Below are positions 22,103 through 34,157 of a DNA stretch of 64,000 nucleotides, in pieces (positions within the stretch are counted from its first letter, which is position 1; each line of letters begins with the position of its first letter). Under the pieces are notes generated by a model. That model was not told the origin of the DNA, did no database searches, and saw only the letters and a program-made list of their open reading frames with translations. Source of the stretch: Batillaria attramentaria (Eukaryota; Mollusca; Gastropoda; Batillariidae); the NCBI GenBank assembly GCA_018292915.2, contig JACVVK020000094.1, positions 100,001-164,000 of the forward strand, in the 5' to 3' direction. A program made the position numbers and the translations under genes.

Positions 22103-22575
22103 CACCCCCCCCCCCCCCACACACACACACAGCGTTTAGTTGATCCACACGAACATGTTAAGCTCCTCTCTCACTCTATCTCTCGCACGCACGCACGCAT
22201 GCACATAGAGACAGAGAGAGAGAGGTCGGACTGCTTACACTGGCACCTGAACACAATCAGTCTTTAAACCAAAGACGTGCGAAGTGTAATGCACGTTTTT
22301 GTCGGGTTGTTTTCGGGTGGAAACGTGTTCGCCCATTACAGACACGTCAGTCAAAAAACACCATGAATCAAGGGGTTAAAAAGAAAAGATAAATCGGCTG
22401 ATTGCAACGACTGCTGTACAAGTTGTCGAACATTGTTTACCCGCCTACTCGTACAGTTTGTAGCCCGAAAACAAAAGGTTTTGCGTGTGTGCAAACAGCT
22501 TGAGTTTCCGATCCTAATCAGAGTTAGATTCTGTCTCTAGACTTTTCAAAAAAAAACATTCTCTCTCAGTGCCTC

Positions 22576-22580
22576 AGTGT

Positions 22581-22676
<96 letters not shown>
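22576..22676. repeat. (GT)n-(GA)n compound microsatellite
   Basis: About 70 bp of GT followed by about 27 bp of GA. A 23-base poly-A run lies nearby at about 22849-22868. Confidence 0.95.
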
Positions 22677-22678
<2 letters not shown>

Positions 22679-23194
22679 TGTTATCTACATGTCAGTGCCA
22701 AATTCTGGCAAACACCGACACTTTACTCAGAATATAAGAACACGAGAGGAAAAAGCACATGCGGTAACACAAGAAAATAAGCAAAAGTTACCGAAAGTAC
22801 CAAAAGTTATCACATAGCCTCGGTCGCACACAGACAACAAGTACTCCAAAAAAAAAAAAAAAAAAAAAGAACAAGAAAGAAAAGATAAGAAAAGAAAAAA
22901 GTCGAAATGGCCAAAGACCGAATACTGAATCAAAAGATGTCCACATTTCGGTAAGTAAAAGAAAGTCAAGCATGTTTATCACTATTAAATTCACGCAAGT
23001 GGTTTATCCTATTTTCATCCTCTTGTCTGTTTTGGGATATGTCGTGTTTTTTATTTATTTATTTATTTATTTTTTGTCTCAGCATGCAGATCATCCGTGT
23101 CGTGATCAGGTTCACATTACTCTGAGGAAAAAAGAAAAAAAAGGAGACATGTACTGAACCAACACGACGGGAAATCATCGCACTCAACCATTAG

Positions 23195-24565
23195 TTTGTG
23201 TCTAACATCGTACTGAGCTATCAGGTGGTGTCTAACATCGTACTGAGCTATTGGGCGGTGACTAACATCGTACTGAGCTATTGGGCGGTGTCTAACATCG
23301 TACTGAGCTATTGGGCGGTGTCTAACATCGTACTGAGCTATTGGGCGGTGACTGACATCGTACTGAGCTATTGGGCGGTGACTGACATCGTACTGAGCTA
23401 TTGGGCGGTGTCTAACATCGAACTGAGCTATTGGGCGGTGACTGACATCGTACTGAGCTATTGGGCGGTGTCTAACATCGACCTGAGCTATTGGGTGGTG
23501 TCTAACATCGAACCGAGCTATTGGGCGGTGTCTAACATCGAACTGAGCTATTGGGCGGTGTCTAACATCGTACTGAGCTATTGGGCGGTGTCTAACATCG
23601 TACTGAGCTATTGGGCGGTGTCTAACATCGTACTGAGCTATTGGGCGGTGTCTAACATCGACCTGAGCTATTGGGCGGTGTCTAACATCGAACCGAGCTA
23701 TTGGGCGGTGTCTAACATCGAACCGAGCTATTGGGCGGTGTCTAACATCGTACTGAGCTATTGGGCGGTGTCTAACATCGTACTGAGCTATTGGGCGGTG
23801 TCTAACATCGAACTGAGCTATTGGGCGGTGTCTAACATCGAACTGAGCTATTGGGCGGTGTCTAACATCGTACTGAGCTATTGGGCGGTGTCTAACATCG
23901 ACCTGAGCTATTGGGCGGTGTCTAACATCGAACTGAGCTATTGGGCGGTGTCTAACATCGTACTGAGCTATTGGGCGGTGTCTAACATCGACCTGAGCTA
24001 TTGGGCGGTGACTAACATCGTACTGAGCTATTGGGCGGTGTCTAACATCGTACTGAGCTATTGGGCGGTGTCTAACATCGACCAGAGCTATTGGGCGGTG
24101 CCTAACATCGACCTGAGCTATTGGGCGGTGTCTAACATCGTACTGAGCTATTGGGCGGTGTCTAACATCGTACTGAGCTATTGGGCGGTGTCTAACATCG
24201 ACCTGAGCTATTGGGCGGTGTCTAACATCGAACTGAGCTATAAGGTGGTGTCTAACATCGTATCGAGCTACTAGGTGGTGTGTAACATCGTACTGAGCTA
24301 TTATTATGTGGTGTGTAACATCGTACCAAGCTATTAGGTGGTGTGTAACATCGTATTGAGCTATTGGTGGGGTCTAACATCGCACCGGCCGAGCTGTCGG
24401 TGGTGTCTAACAATTGACTGAGCGATTAGATGGTGTCTAAAATCGTACTGAGCCTTTAGATGGTGCCTAACACCGTACCGATCCTGTACGTGGTGTATAA
24501 CATCATACTGAGCCTTTAGATGGTGTCTAACGTCGCACTGAGCGATTAGGTGGTGTCTAACATGC
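23195..24565. repeat. 30-bp minisatellite, about 45 units
   Basis: The unit TCTAACATCG + (T/A)(A/C)CTGAGCTATTGGGCGGTG repeats with perfect 30-bp register from about 23200 to 24280, then decays with indels to 24565. Because 30 is a multiple of three, one plus-strand frame stays open for 358 codons (SNI(V/E/D)LSYWAV). Most unit-to-unit change falls at one trinucleotide. I treat it as satellite DNA, not a gene: it has no signal, no domain and no splice context. Confidence 0.93.
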
Positions 24566-25198
24566 TACCGCTCATAAACATATTCAAAGCCACAGTATCC
24601 CACAGGCTGGCCGGGCATTGGACCAACAGTTGGGGTACACGCGACGCGAATATCTCAAGGAGTCAGTGTTGTGGCCACAGTTAACCGCTGGGTAGGCGAA
24701 TGTGATTTTTCGCCGGCTCGCACGCCTGTGGACGGCACTGTCTCGCGTTGAGAGTTCTGCTTATAATCCAGATAGACTCAGTATTCCAAAACATAGGTTG
24801 GCTTCTGTGGAGCCTGGTAAATACGGAATGTAATTGTTAGTGAAATAGTTATCCTTCGCCGTACGTCGTGGGTACAATTGCGCCCACACTTCCATTCAAA
24901 CGCCCGTAGCTCAGTCAGTTTTCTGGCTAAATCCACGAAACTTCGTGACTTCGTCAATGAGGATACTTGCGATGGCCTCACCAAAACGTATGTGATTTTG
25001 CTTGTAAATAAACAAAGTAAATGAACGACAAAAATTGGTTTATACACCGATACTTTCGTTTTGAATTTCCTTACCCATATAAACAACCTCCGTTTTTTTT
25101 GTCTTGTTTTTCTGTTTTAGTTTTGTTTTCGTCTCCGGGCGCCAATAAGCAAAAGAATTCTGTCAGACCGCGGCGACAGCTGAACACAGGCTCGTTAT
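24566..25198. other. Sequence downstream of TMEM26-like gene 2
   Basis: This is 3' of gene 2 on the minus strand and may include its 3' UTR. No repeat family or exon is recognised. Confidence 0.5.
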
Positions 25199-28100
25199 TC
25201 ACTTCTGATTTCTAACTTGTCCCACAAGAATGATGAAACGATAGATGCAGAGGCTGGCGTTGAGCATATTCTTGCAGGTGAAGAAGATGATGGTGTACGT
25301 GTAGGTTTCGTAACAGATTAGCGCGTACAGCCTCACTACAAGAAACGGTCCGTCCTGCAGGAAAAAAGTCACCAGCAGGCCCCAGATTTCAGTACGCTTG
25401 ACGGCTGAGCAGAAGTCATAGCGCTTATCGTTAAGTGTAATGCTTTTTGTGGCGGTCAGGTTGATGGCGAGCTGGAAAAGGCTGATGGACCAGATGAACA
25501 GGATGACGAAGGTCAGACCTGGGTCCCTCCGCACCTGCATTATGATGCGAACGAAACGGGGTGAATGTGAATCTGCCGCAACGGGGGAAATAAAGGGACT
25601 TACCTATGGGTGAAAGTGCACTTGCCGCACGAGAAATATGACGTATCATTGGGGTGAACGTGCACCTGCTGCACGAGAAATATGACGTATCATTGGGGGT
25701 GAATGTGCACCTGCCGCACGAGAAATATGACGTATCATTGGGGGTGTACATGCACCTGCCGCACGAGAAATATGACGTATCATTGGGGGTGAACGTGCAC
25801 CTGCTGCACGAGAAATATGACGTAACATTGGGGGTGAACGTGCACCTGCCGCACGAGAAATATGACGTATCATTGGGGGTGAACGTGCACCTGCTGCACG
25901 AGAAACATGACGTATCATTGGGGGTGAACGTGGATCTGCTGCACGAGAAACATGACGTATCATTGGGGGTGAACGCGCACCTGCCGCACGAGAAATATGA
26001 CGTATCATTGGGGTGAACGTGCACCTGCCGCACGAGAAATATGACGTATCATTGGGGTGAACGTGCACCTGCCGCACGAGAAATATGACGTATCATTGGG
26101 GGAAACGTGCACCTGCCGCACGAGAAATATGACGTATCATTGGGGATGAACGTGCACTTGCTGCACGAGAAAGATGACGTATCATTGGGGGAAACGTGCA
26201 CCTGCTGCACGAGAAATATGACGTATCATTGGGGATGAACCTGCACTTGCTGCACGAGAAAGATGACGTATCATTGGGGGTGAACGTGCACCTGCTCACG
26301 AGAAATATGACGTATAAATGGGGTGAACATGCACGTGGTGCACAATACATATGACGGAGAAGGTCACACGTGACCCATTAAGGTTTTGCCGTTGTAGTTT
26401 TTGTTGTTGCCGCTGTATCGACCTGGCCTGGTATTCTTGAAGAGCGTTTAGCTAGGACAAACGCATTTATGGACGTTTTTATAACAATAGCAATTCCCCA
26501 TGCTTATACACCCGTTTAGATTTAAACGCGTTTATCCTAGCTAAACGTGCTTCGTGAATACCAGACCAGGAATATACCAGTGTAAAACATTCACCCTCAT
26601 TACAGAGAAATGAACACTTTTGTTGTTGTTGGTGAAGCAGAGACATAGATATCTATGTCTCTGGGTGAAGTTATTGCACGTGCCAAAGCAGTTTCATGTT
26701 GTTCTTACTGGCTTAGAATCTTAATTTTCCATTCTTATTTTGTTTCGAGCTGTGAGTCCAAAGACGATTTTACATTTTATACCTGTTACTTACTGGACAA
26801 TAAAGTGGTTTTGAATTTGAAATTGAATTTGAGGGCACCGTACATTTTCCTCATCGAAGAGAAAGAAGATTTCCATCATGTCTGAAGCCATTGAGATGAA
26901 CATGTACAGCAGCTTGGAGAGCTGGTAACGACTCATCTTGCCGCGTGGTAGGATCCATCGGCACAGGACGGGGAGAAACATAAGTGTCTGCTCGGCTATT
27001 AAGGCGAAAACGTCAGGGACCAGTTTCACGGGAACATCAACCTGCACAGAGACAGTGTCCAGGTTTAGGACCAATGTTTCAAGCAGTGCCCTCAATGTGA
27101 AGCGGAGACAAAATGCGTATCTCAGAATTTAAAGCACTGCCGCTCAAAGTGCTTTTGCCAATTCTTAGCAAAAGTTGCGAGGTGCATAATCCCTATTCAA
27201 GGTCCGAACTCAGCCCGGATAAAGTCCAGCTCAAAAATGAGGTGCCGGCCTGGCATGCTGCGCAAACGGACAGCACGTGATTCTTTGCAGCTCTAGTGCT
27301 GAAACCACGCCCACGCTGTGACCAGACAGCAGTGAATGCGGCTTCGACCCAGTAAGTCACCCCGGGTAAAATCAGACACACTGCCGACTGAGTCACAGGG
27401 AGAGGGCGAGCACTCCGTCAGTCTTCCCGATAGCGCAGATGCAGGGTCCGATGTAAATATCCGCAACAAAGATCTTGGAAACAAGGTCTTTGATCCGCAC
27501 TATCGAGGATACTGACCGAGTGCTCGCCCTTCACCTGTGGACTGAGCCACCTCGCAGGCTGACCCGCTGACCCATGTACTTACGCCGTCGAGTTCAACAC
27601 GCCCGGCTTCGGTGGTGTTGAGGCGTTGGAAGACTTGCAGTCTGTCAATCTCCAGGACCCAGGCGCCCGGAACAGCACTCGCAAGGTACAACAACATACA
27701 GGGACTGAACCTGCAAAACGACAACAGTCAGTAATACTCAGGCTACAGGACACGGCTATAATTACTTCCGGGGCATGTCAATAGTAAGAACTACGCTAAA
27801 TATAGTACAAAAGTTTTGCCCCTTTTAAAATTTGTGTGCAGAATAAAAACTGGAAATCTGGGGCTTTTTGTTGGCTTTGTAAATAAGTTTCATGCCAGCT
27901 AATAGTAAAATTAGGGGAAAATGAGCCTGGCTTGTGGACTATTTGTATTCACGCGCGGCTGGCACAAGAGCCACCAGACGACAGAGGAATGAGGGAGTAT
28001 GTGGTCGCTGCTAACATTGCCAAAAAACGGAATATTGGAATTTTAAAAATGTGCTCTACACATGAGTTTTTGGCTGCCGCATTTTTTTTTTTTGGGGGGG

Positions 28101-28453
28101 GGGGGGGGATTTTAAAGGTTCTAGGGTGTTATGTGCAACGTTATGTTTAAGAGGAATATGCATCTGTGTCCTGTAGCCTGTAGACTATGTGCGTGTATAG
28201 TATCTGTCGTAATTTGTAACCATTTCGCTTTCCGGCAACGAGCCTTTCGATAAAAATAAAAATAGCACGGCAATATCGCGAGAGCTGATCGGAGTGAGGG
28301 GCGGGAAAAAATCGCCCCACTGAGTGGAGAGCTGGAGTACATTTGCTCTCCCTGCATAATACTGGTATTCATTTGCACCCCTCTGGCGGACGAACTATAT
28401 AACCAGATGAGCGTCAGTAATGACAGTCACTCTGACTTTGATGGGACCTAGAG

Positions 28454-28506
<53 letters not shown>

Positions 28507-28516
28507 CTGCCGGCAC

Positions 28517-28594
<78 letters not shown>

Positions 28595-30275
28595 AAACAC
28601 TGGCCTCACTGCTTCCACTGCCTCCATGAACACCAATCGCAGACATAGCTGGTGACGAGATCTTTCTATAATGATTTTTGGAAATCATGTCCTACTGTCA
28701 AGGTGACGAGATCGTGATGAAAGTTCTTAAAATAATGTTTCAGTTGAATATGCATACGAATGCGCTAAACATAAGTAGGATCACGGCTAGTTACTAGAAC
28801 CATAAAACCGCTAAATGATGCTAGGGAATGGAAAACTAAATAATACTAGGGAATAGAACTCTTTAACATTACTCTCAACCATATATACAAGCGTCTTTAT
28901 GTGTGTCATTCACCATTTTATGTTATACATATATTTATTTGTGTGATATGTCCACCAAGCCCAAATTTTAGTAATGATAAATAATAATGATGATAAAGAT
29001 ACATATTGTATTGACTGAATGGTAATTTATTAAAAAGTCTATTGGCGCGACTTTTCGGTTGCTTTGCTCACAAATCTGTACGCATGAATGCATACTTTGT
29101 ATATTTCCAGTTCCCAAAATTCAATTTCTGTGTGCAGGTATGTGTTGTGCAAGCATACTGTTATGTGTGCTTATGCGCTGCGTAGTTTGGTGCAAATTAC
29201 GAAAATGCATCACTTAAGCCGGCTCTTAAGGATTCTTCCTGCACGTTGATCAACTCCCACTGTGTCAAAAAAACAAACAAACAAACAAACAAAAAAACCG
29301 TGTTTCGCACTGACGGCGCCACTGTTGAGCCAGTGGACTTCCCTTCGTGACTGTGTGATCGTACGTCACCGTGCACAACTGCCTTTGTTAAGTTTGTAGT
29401 TAATAGCCTACGCTTAACTGGACACAGCGGGCGAAGCACATATGCGCCACATCACAGTCGTTGCGCTCGGCGTGTCTACTAACTACAAAACTGAACAAAG
29501 GCAGCTGTGCACGTTGACGTACGATAACACGATCACGACACGATACCATCCGACGCCCATAGCGTCCGCAATGGCAAGCCGAGCTCGGAGACGAGCCCTC
29601 CGTAGTACTTATCTGAGATGTCCCAAAGACATTTGTGTCCTTCGGTAAGGTCTGTTAACACTGAAGTGTGTTCAGGCGACAAAGCAGTCGAGGATGCACT
29701 GTCCGCCATGTTTGTGCGCCGAGTGACGTAGTACAGCCAATCAGAATCTGTTGTGGAACCCACAGTCACAGCTGGGGCTATTTGAAATCCCAGTAGCTGT
29801 GATGACGCCACAGCGGCGGAAACCCCCGAAAGCACAACTGTGTCACATGCGTGGACAACAGTGTGGCGCTCCGCAGTGCCCAGTAACGAACCAGTCCTAA
29901 GGTCTGCAATCTCAAGAAAAAGCCACAAACAGTGTGTTTTAAAGAGCTATCTGACTGTGCAAAATGCACTGTCAACTCTGTCACAGTTACAACGTTTTCA
30001 GCGTCCCTGAAACCCCTATAAAAGCCAAGGGCAACCTGATTTCACAGCTCAGTTTGCGTTTTGACACTGAGCGAGAAAGATCGTGCAGCACTCAACACCC
30101 GCTAGACACTGTAGCGATGTGTCTCGCTCACTCACAAAACGCACAATGATATCACGGAAAACTCGCGCTCTGGTTTTGTAAGTGTCTCCGCAGCGCTGAA
30201 AACTCTGCACTGTGACAGAGTTGCCTGGATTCTGCAGTCGAAGGAGTGGCAGTTAAAAACAAACAAACAAACAAA

Positions 30276-30339
<64 letters not shown>

Positions 30340-30727
30340 GTTTGCGGCTTTTTGCTGAGATTGCAGACCTTTGAGGAGATACGCCAAGCGCAAAGGCTGT
30401 GATGCAAGCATGGGTGTTTTTTCTCGCTCTGTGACTAGTACCCCGCTTACGGGCAGTGCACTCACCACTTGTCCTCCTGTCCTTGTTTCTTGTAAATGCG
30501 GTAGACACCCTCACCGATGAATCCTGCAATTGGCACCGCCCAGAAAACATAATATGCATTGAACTCTGTATTCTTGATAGACACGGATCCAATGAACAGA
30601 ATTTCCAGCATGAGTAGCCCCCGGGCTGTTAAGGCATACACCACCGTCAGCGGCGTCCCCTTAGACGTCTTCTTAGGTGCCACTTGCTCTGGCATGTTCC
30701 TGGATTTTTCATGCTTGGTACCGGCAC
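25199..30727 (-). CDS. TMEM26-like multi-pass membrane protein, gene 2 (four recognised exons, 5' end unresolved)
   Basis: Exons on the minus strand are 30727-30466, 27710-27584, 27041-26844 and 25534-25199, with junction phases 2, 0 and 0. The first recognised exon is preceded by a splice acceptor (CTCTTACAG) and would need an upstream exon ending in phase 1. Otherwise translation starts at the Met at 30695, giving about 296 residues. It has LTARGLLMLEILFIG, ends GQEDKW, then FSPCMLLYL and VPGAWVLEI. These are followed by CRWILPRGKMSRYQLSKLL, FDEEN, then VILFIWSISLFQL, RTEIWGLL, FLQDGPFLVVRLYAL and FFTCKN. The order matches TMEM26. It is a tandem paralogue of the genes at 3.3 and 32.7 kb. 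The last exon is unsplit, unlike gene 1. Confidence 0.85.
25545..26350. repeat. 45-bp minisatellite (~17 units) in intron 3 of TMEM26-like gene 2
   Basis: The unit is CGTGCACCTGCCGCACGAGA followed by AATATGACGTATCATTGGGG and TGAA. Read in the gene's direction, every unit contains TTTCTCGTGC(G/A)GCAG|GTGCACG, which resembles the real exon 4 acceptor GCAG|GTGCGG at 25535. Gene 3 has a single related copy, ATGATACGTCATATTGCAG, directly at its own exon 4. The open frames on both strands follow from a unit length divisible by three. Confidence 0.92.
26422..26570. mobile_element. 149-bp foldback element with ~43-bp terminal inverted repeats
   Basis: The left end CCTGGCCTGGTATTCTTGAA and the reverse complement of the right end CCTGGTCTGGTATTCACGAA continue into matching GTTTAGCTAGGA(C/T)AAACGC. 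It lies in intron 3 of TMEM26-like gene 2. No target duplication is clear. Confidence 0.8.
27755..28160. repeat. Unclassified ~400-bp dispersed repeat, copy 2
   Basis: It is homologous to 10945-11350. A T-run and G-run at 28084-28108 interrupt it. It starts about 45 bp from the exon 2 acceptor of TMEM26-like gene 2, whereas copy 1 sits next to exon 1 of gene 1. The two copies therefore look like separate insertions and not one inherited intron segment. Confidence 0.75.
28455..28592. repeat. Two (GT)n tracts
   Basis: GT tracts at 28456-28502 and 28519-28591, in intron 1 of TMEM26-like gene 2. Confidence 0.95.
28600..29340. other. Intronic sequence without recognised features
   Basis: This is AT-rich intron of TMEM26-like gene 2. 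It includes a short (AAAC)n tract near 29270-29295. Confidence 0.45.
29346..29535. repeat. Long imperfect inverted repeat (arms ~55 bp)
   Basis: The left arm around 29355-29408 (GATCGTACGTCACCGTGCAC, CTGCCTTTGTTAAGTTTGTA) pairs with the right arm around 29475-29530 (TACAAAACTGAACAAAGGCA, GTGCACGTTGACGTACGAT). The loop is about 70 bp. It is probably a foldback element or decayed MITE in an intron of TMEM26-like gene 2. Confidence 0.75.
29972..30222. mobile_element. ~250-bp TIR element (MITE), copy 1
   Basis: The ends read CAACTCTGTCACAGTTACAA and, as the reverse complement of the right end, CAACTCTGTCACAGTGCAGA. Both continue to TTTTCAGCG. The middle holds a second inverted pair (TTTGCGTTTTGACACTGAGC against TCTCGCTCACTCACAAAACG). 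A related copy is at 38330-38590 in the matching intron of gene 3. Confidence 0.75.
30255..30337. repeat. (AAAC)n-(CA)n microsatellite
   Basis: A short AAAC tract followed by about 58 bp of CA. It lies roughly 130 bp from the first recognised exon of TMEM26-like gene 2. Confidence 0.95.
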
Positions 30728-31049
30728 CTGTAAGAGAGGACACCTTCGTCTTCACTAATAACTAGCACTACGGTGAGACCCCCCTAATTCCACGTCAGAT
30801 ATTGAACGAGTGGTAAACGTGTGGAACAGCCTCACAGACTACGTAGATGCCGCGCCATCAGTTATAACGCCTTCAAAGGTCGCTTTGACAAGTACTGGGA
30901 AGGTCACAGCACTGTCCGCCATTCCACCCCCACCCGACCGCAGCCACCTTCATCACTGCGGTTTTGAGGGTGATGTGGGGGGGGGGGGGGAGAAAGAAAC
31001 AAAATCACAAAATGAATCAGAAAGGGTGTCATGGTGAAAGAGCCGCTGC

Positions 31050-31216
31050 TGCTGGCTGTTTGGGGTTTAACGTCCTTTTCCACCAAGTAAGGCTGATATC
31101 AAAGACGGGGCAACGAGAAAAAGGCCGCACAAATAGTTGGCCCCAGCCGGGACTCGAACTCAAGAGCCGAGCATTGAGAGTCCAACGCTCTACCATTCGG
31201 CCATCCCGGCTCCCCT
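31050..31216 (-). mobile_element. tRNA-derived SINE, family 1
   Basis: A near-complete minus-strand copy: GCCGGGATGGCCGAATGGTA head, GAGTTCGAGTCCCGG, then GATATCAGCC and AAGGACGTTAAACCCC. Confidence 0.85.
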
Positions 31217-31219
31217 GTC

Positions 31220-31730
31220 ATGGGGGAAAGGGGAGGGGGGTGGGGTTCATAATAAGTGGGGAGTGTGCCTCAGTGCCCCTTCAGGCACGCAGGCTGAACA
31301 GGTTCGTTTACGTCATTAAGGCCTACGTTTCGACGTATTGTGTTATGTTGGGACGCTAGAATGGCGCGGTTCTCAACGCAGTACACTCGAGTCCCGATTG
31401 TGACAAACTATATCGCGTGGCAGCGGCTGTGTTGGTTAGTGTGTGTTCAAACCAAACTGTAGATCCACTACAGCGGATCTAGGGGTCTTTGTTCAAACCA
31501 CCTCGCTTGTTGGCAGACCCGACCCGAAAAGAATGACCCCTCATTGCGATATGCTTTTGACGTCATTCATTTTACATTGCAAAACATCTTACAGACGCAG
31601 ATAACGTGATCATTCTTGTGTGTGTGTGTGTGTTTGGTCCCTGACGAAGACCAGCTTCATTATAATGAGCGTACCTTGAGTTTTCAAAAGCAATGGATAT
31701 CTGAATGCGGAGCCTACGTTGCTAATCCGG
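31220..31730. other. Intergenic/upstream sequence without recognised features
   Basis: This is upstream of TMEM26-like gene 2. It holds a short (TG)n at 31617-31634. No exon is recognised. Confidence 0.45.
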
Positions 31731-31734
31731 CGGT

Positions 31735-31870
31735 TCTCAAGCCAGAACTTTACCTCTGAACAGAAGCGGGTTTTCGTAGTCATTAAAGAGAACTTTGCAC
31801 AGTGAAATAGTACGAGGAAGACATCGGGTCGTCATATACCTTTACCCGTTCGGTGTTTGTTGAGCCAAAT
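31735..31870 (-). other. Candidate 5' exon/promoter segment of TMEM26-like gene 2
   Basis: It is partly similar to 43007-43150, which lies upstream of gene 3. Shared blocks on the plus strand are GTTGCTAATC(C/T)GGCG, TTTACCT(C/T)TGA, ACGAGGAAGAC and CCCGTTCGG. In the gene's direction both carry a donor-like AG|GTAAA at the same place. The reading frames do not join the first coding exons in phase, so a noncoding 5' exon or conserved promoter is as likely as coding. A TGACGTCA site lies just upstream at about 31935. Confidence 0.35.
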
Positions 31871-32129
31871 CCCGGATTGGCTTCTGTGTGAGGGCGCGTC
31901 AGCCACACGTCATCAGTCTGTGTATAGTCTCAAAGTGACGTCAATACAAAACTGGGTCATGTCTCTCTTTCGCTTGCGCCATTTGAAATCCAATTTTTAA
32001 GCCAATCTATCAAGAGAGAACGCTGTGTTTCAAAGATGCCCGTCGCTTCAAATAATCGAAAAGGACAGTGGAATCGGACAATGAACCTACAGAACATGAG
32101 GTGTTGGTGGAAAAAGTGGGGGTTGATAA

Positions 32130-32370
32130 TCAGATGATGTGGATGATTACACGGCCGGTGCCGCAGGCGCCGTAGTTCCCGGGCCTGATTAACACCGGGA
32201 TATTTATGAGGGGAAGCGGGGAACGCGGCCCTGTCGGGCAGTCCCAAATCAAATGGACCTCCATAGCATCATCACACCATCCTCCTCATCATGCATACTG
32301 AAACATTGCCCCAGCTCCCGTGTGGATTCCTTCCATGACTTGGGAGAAATACCACTGGAGCTGGGGCAAA
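32130..32370 (+). mobile_element. Family 4 SINE fragment
   Basis: It matches the body of the element at 18060-18536 in inverse orientation. Shared blocks are ACGGCCGGTGCCGCAGGCGC, CAAATGGACCTCCATAGCA and TTGGGAGAAATACCACTGGA. The tRNA head is missing. Confidence 0.7.
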
Positions 32371-32716
32371 AAACAAAACAAAAAACAAACAAACCGAAAA
32401 CAAAACCCAAAAAACCCAATTCCAAAAAACAACAACATTATTAACAACACCAACACCAACACCACCAACAACAAAAACAAAAACAAAGAAACTATGTAAC
32501 GCCGGTGTGAACACTTTCACTATTATTTTCAGTCTAGGCGACACCTTCAGCACACCACGTCCATACCGACAACAGACGGACAACTGTATTCGTTACCCGA
32601 CTACTGAACAATTTCGAATGATATGTTGTCAGTCGGTACACTACGTGACCACTTGAACTGTTGTAAATTCCTTACCCGTTTGACAACTTTATGTGATGCG
32701 AACTCACGCTCTTCCT

Positions 32717-34123
32717 TTACACCAGGAGGTGATGTTCTCGTCTATGACCGAAGAGAACCAAGATACGATAGACGCAGAGGGAGGCGTTCATTGCGTTCTT
32801 GCAGGTGAAGAAGATGATGGTGTAGGTGAACATGTTGTAATAGATAAGCGCGTAAAGTCTCAGTATAAGATACGGTCCGTCCTGGAAAAGTAAGTTCACA
32901 AGCATGCCCCAGATTTCAGTTTGCAGGATCATAGAGAAGAAGCCCATGGGCGTCCCTTTCGGGGGCTTCTTTTTCGCGGCGGTCATGACGATGGCGAACT
33001 GGAGAAGGCTGAAGGACCAGACGGACAGGACAATATAGGTCAGGAATATGTTCTGCCGCACCTGCAATATGACGTATCATATGTATGCACGCGAACCTGT
33101 CGCACCGGCAACATGACATTAAGGTTGTGCAATGCCAAGACGATCTCTTGATAGATTTTAATAATAATAATGAACTGTAGTTATATAGCGCAAATTCTAA
33201 GTGACTCAATGCGCGTACTCCCGCATTTATACCAACACACACACACACACACACACACACAGCAGCTGAATCAGGAGGAAGTGAGCGGACCTAGTCTATG
33301 ACCAGTCGGAATAGATGCGTTTTCAAGTCAGACTTGAAGCGATCTATGTCCGACAGGTCTCTCAGACCGGCAGGTAGTGCGTTCCAGAGTGACGGAGCAG
33401 CGAAGCTAAACGCGCGCTCGCCTACTGTCTTGGGGAACACACAACTAATTAAAACCCCGACCTTTTCCTCATCGAAGAAAACGAAGATTTCCGCAATGTC
33501 TGAAGCCATTGAGATGAACATGAAAAGCAGCTTGGAGAGGTCGTCACGAGAAAGAGTGCCGCGTGGTAGGACCCAGCGACTCAGGATGGGGCAGAAGACA
33601 AGCGACTGCTCGGCCATCAAGACTGTAACGTCAGGGGTCAGTCTCACGGGCACAACAGCCTGAATAATAATAATAATAATAATAAGCATTGTATAGGCGC
33701 TTTACCCAGTTTCACGAATCGGCTCAAAGTGCCGCGAACTCAACCCAACACGCATTCTCTCACACACTGGACATAAACACATGACAATCACGTGGTGCGA
33801 AGGGTCAGCTCAGCTATTTAAATTTCGGAATTTAGAATTGCATTTATTTTTCAGATTTGGTGGGATGAACATTTCCAAAGCAGAGTAGAGAGGAAGGTTG
33901 GAGATTGATCTCTTCCTGCCAACCTATTTCATTCTACTTACCTCTGGTCTCTTTTCCTTAAATGAGGAGACCAGAAAACCGGACAAAGGAAAACACGGTT
34001 GTTTGTTTGATTTTTTTTTTTTGCCCATGATAACCTGCACCGATACCAGTAACAAGAAGGGCGGCGATAACGTCCCTTGGTAGGGAATGAGTTAAACTCG
34101 TGCGAAGAACTGAACGATCTCAT

Positions 34124-34157
<34 letters not shown>

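Noticed and set aside
23198..24274. 358-codon open frame (SNIVLSYWAV repeats)
   Set aside because: The frame exists because the satellite unit is 30 bp without a stop in that frame. There is no signal peptide, splice context or homology.
25431..26077. Long open frames rich in Cys/Arg/Ser on both strands
   Set aside because: They are translations of the 45-bp intronic minisatellite, open on both strands because 45 is divisible by three.
23195..26350. CRISPR-like regularly spaced repeats
   Set aside because: The units are contiguous satellites without unique spacers in a eukaryotic intron/intergenic setting.
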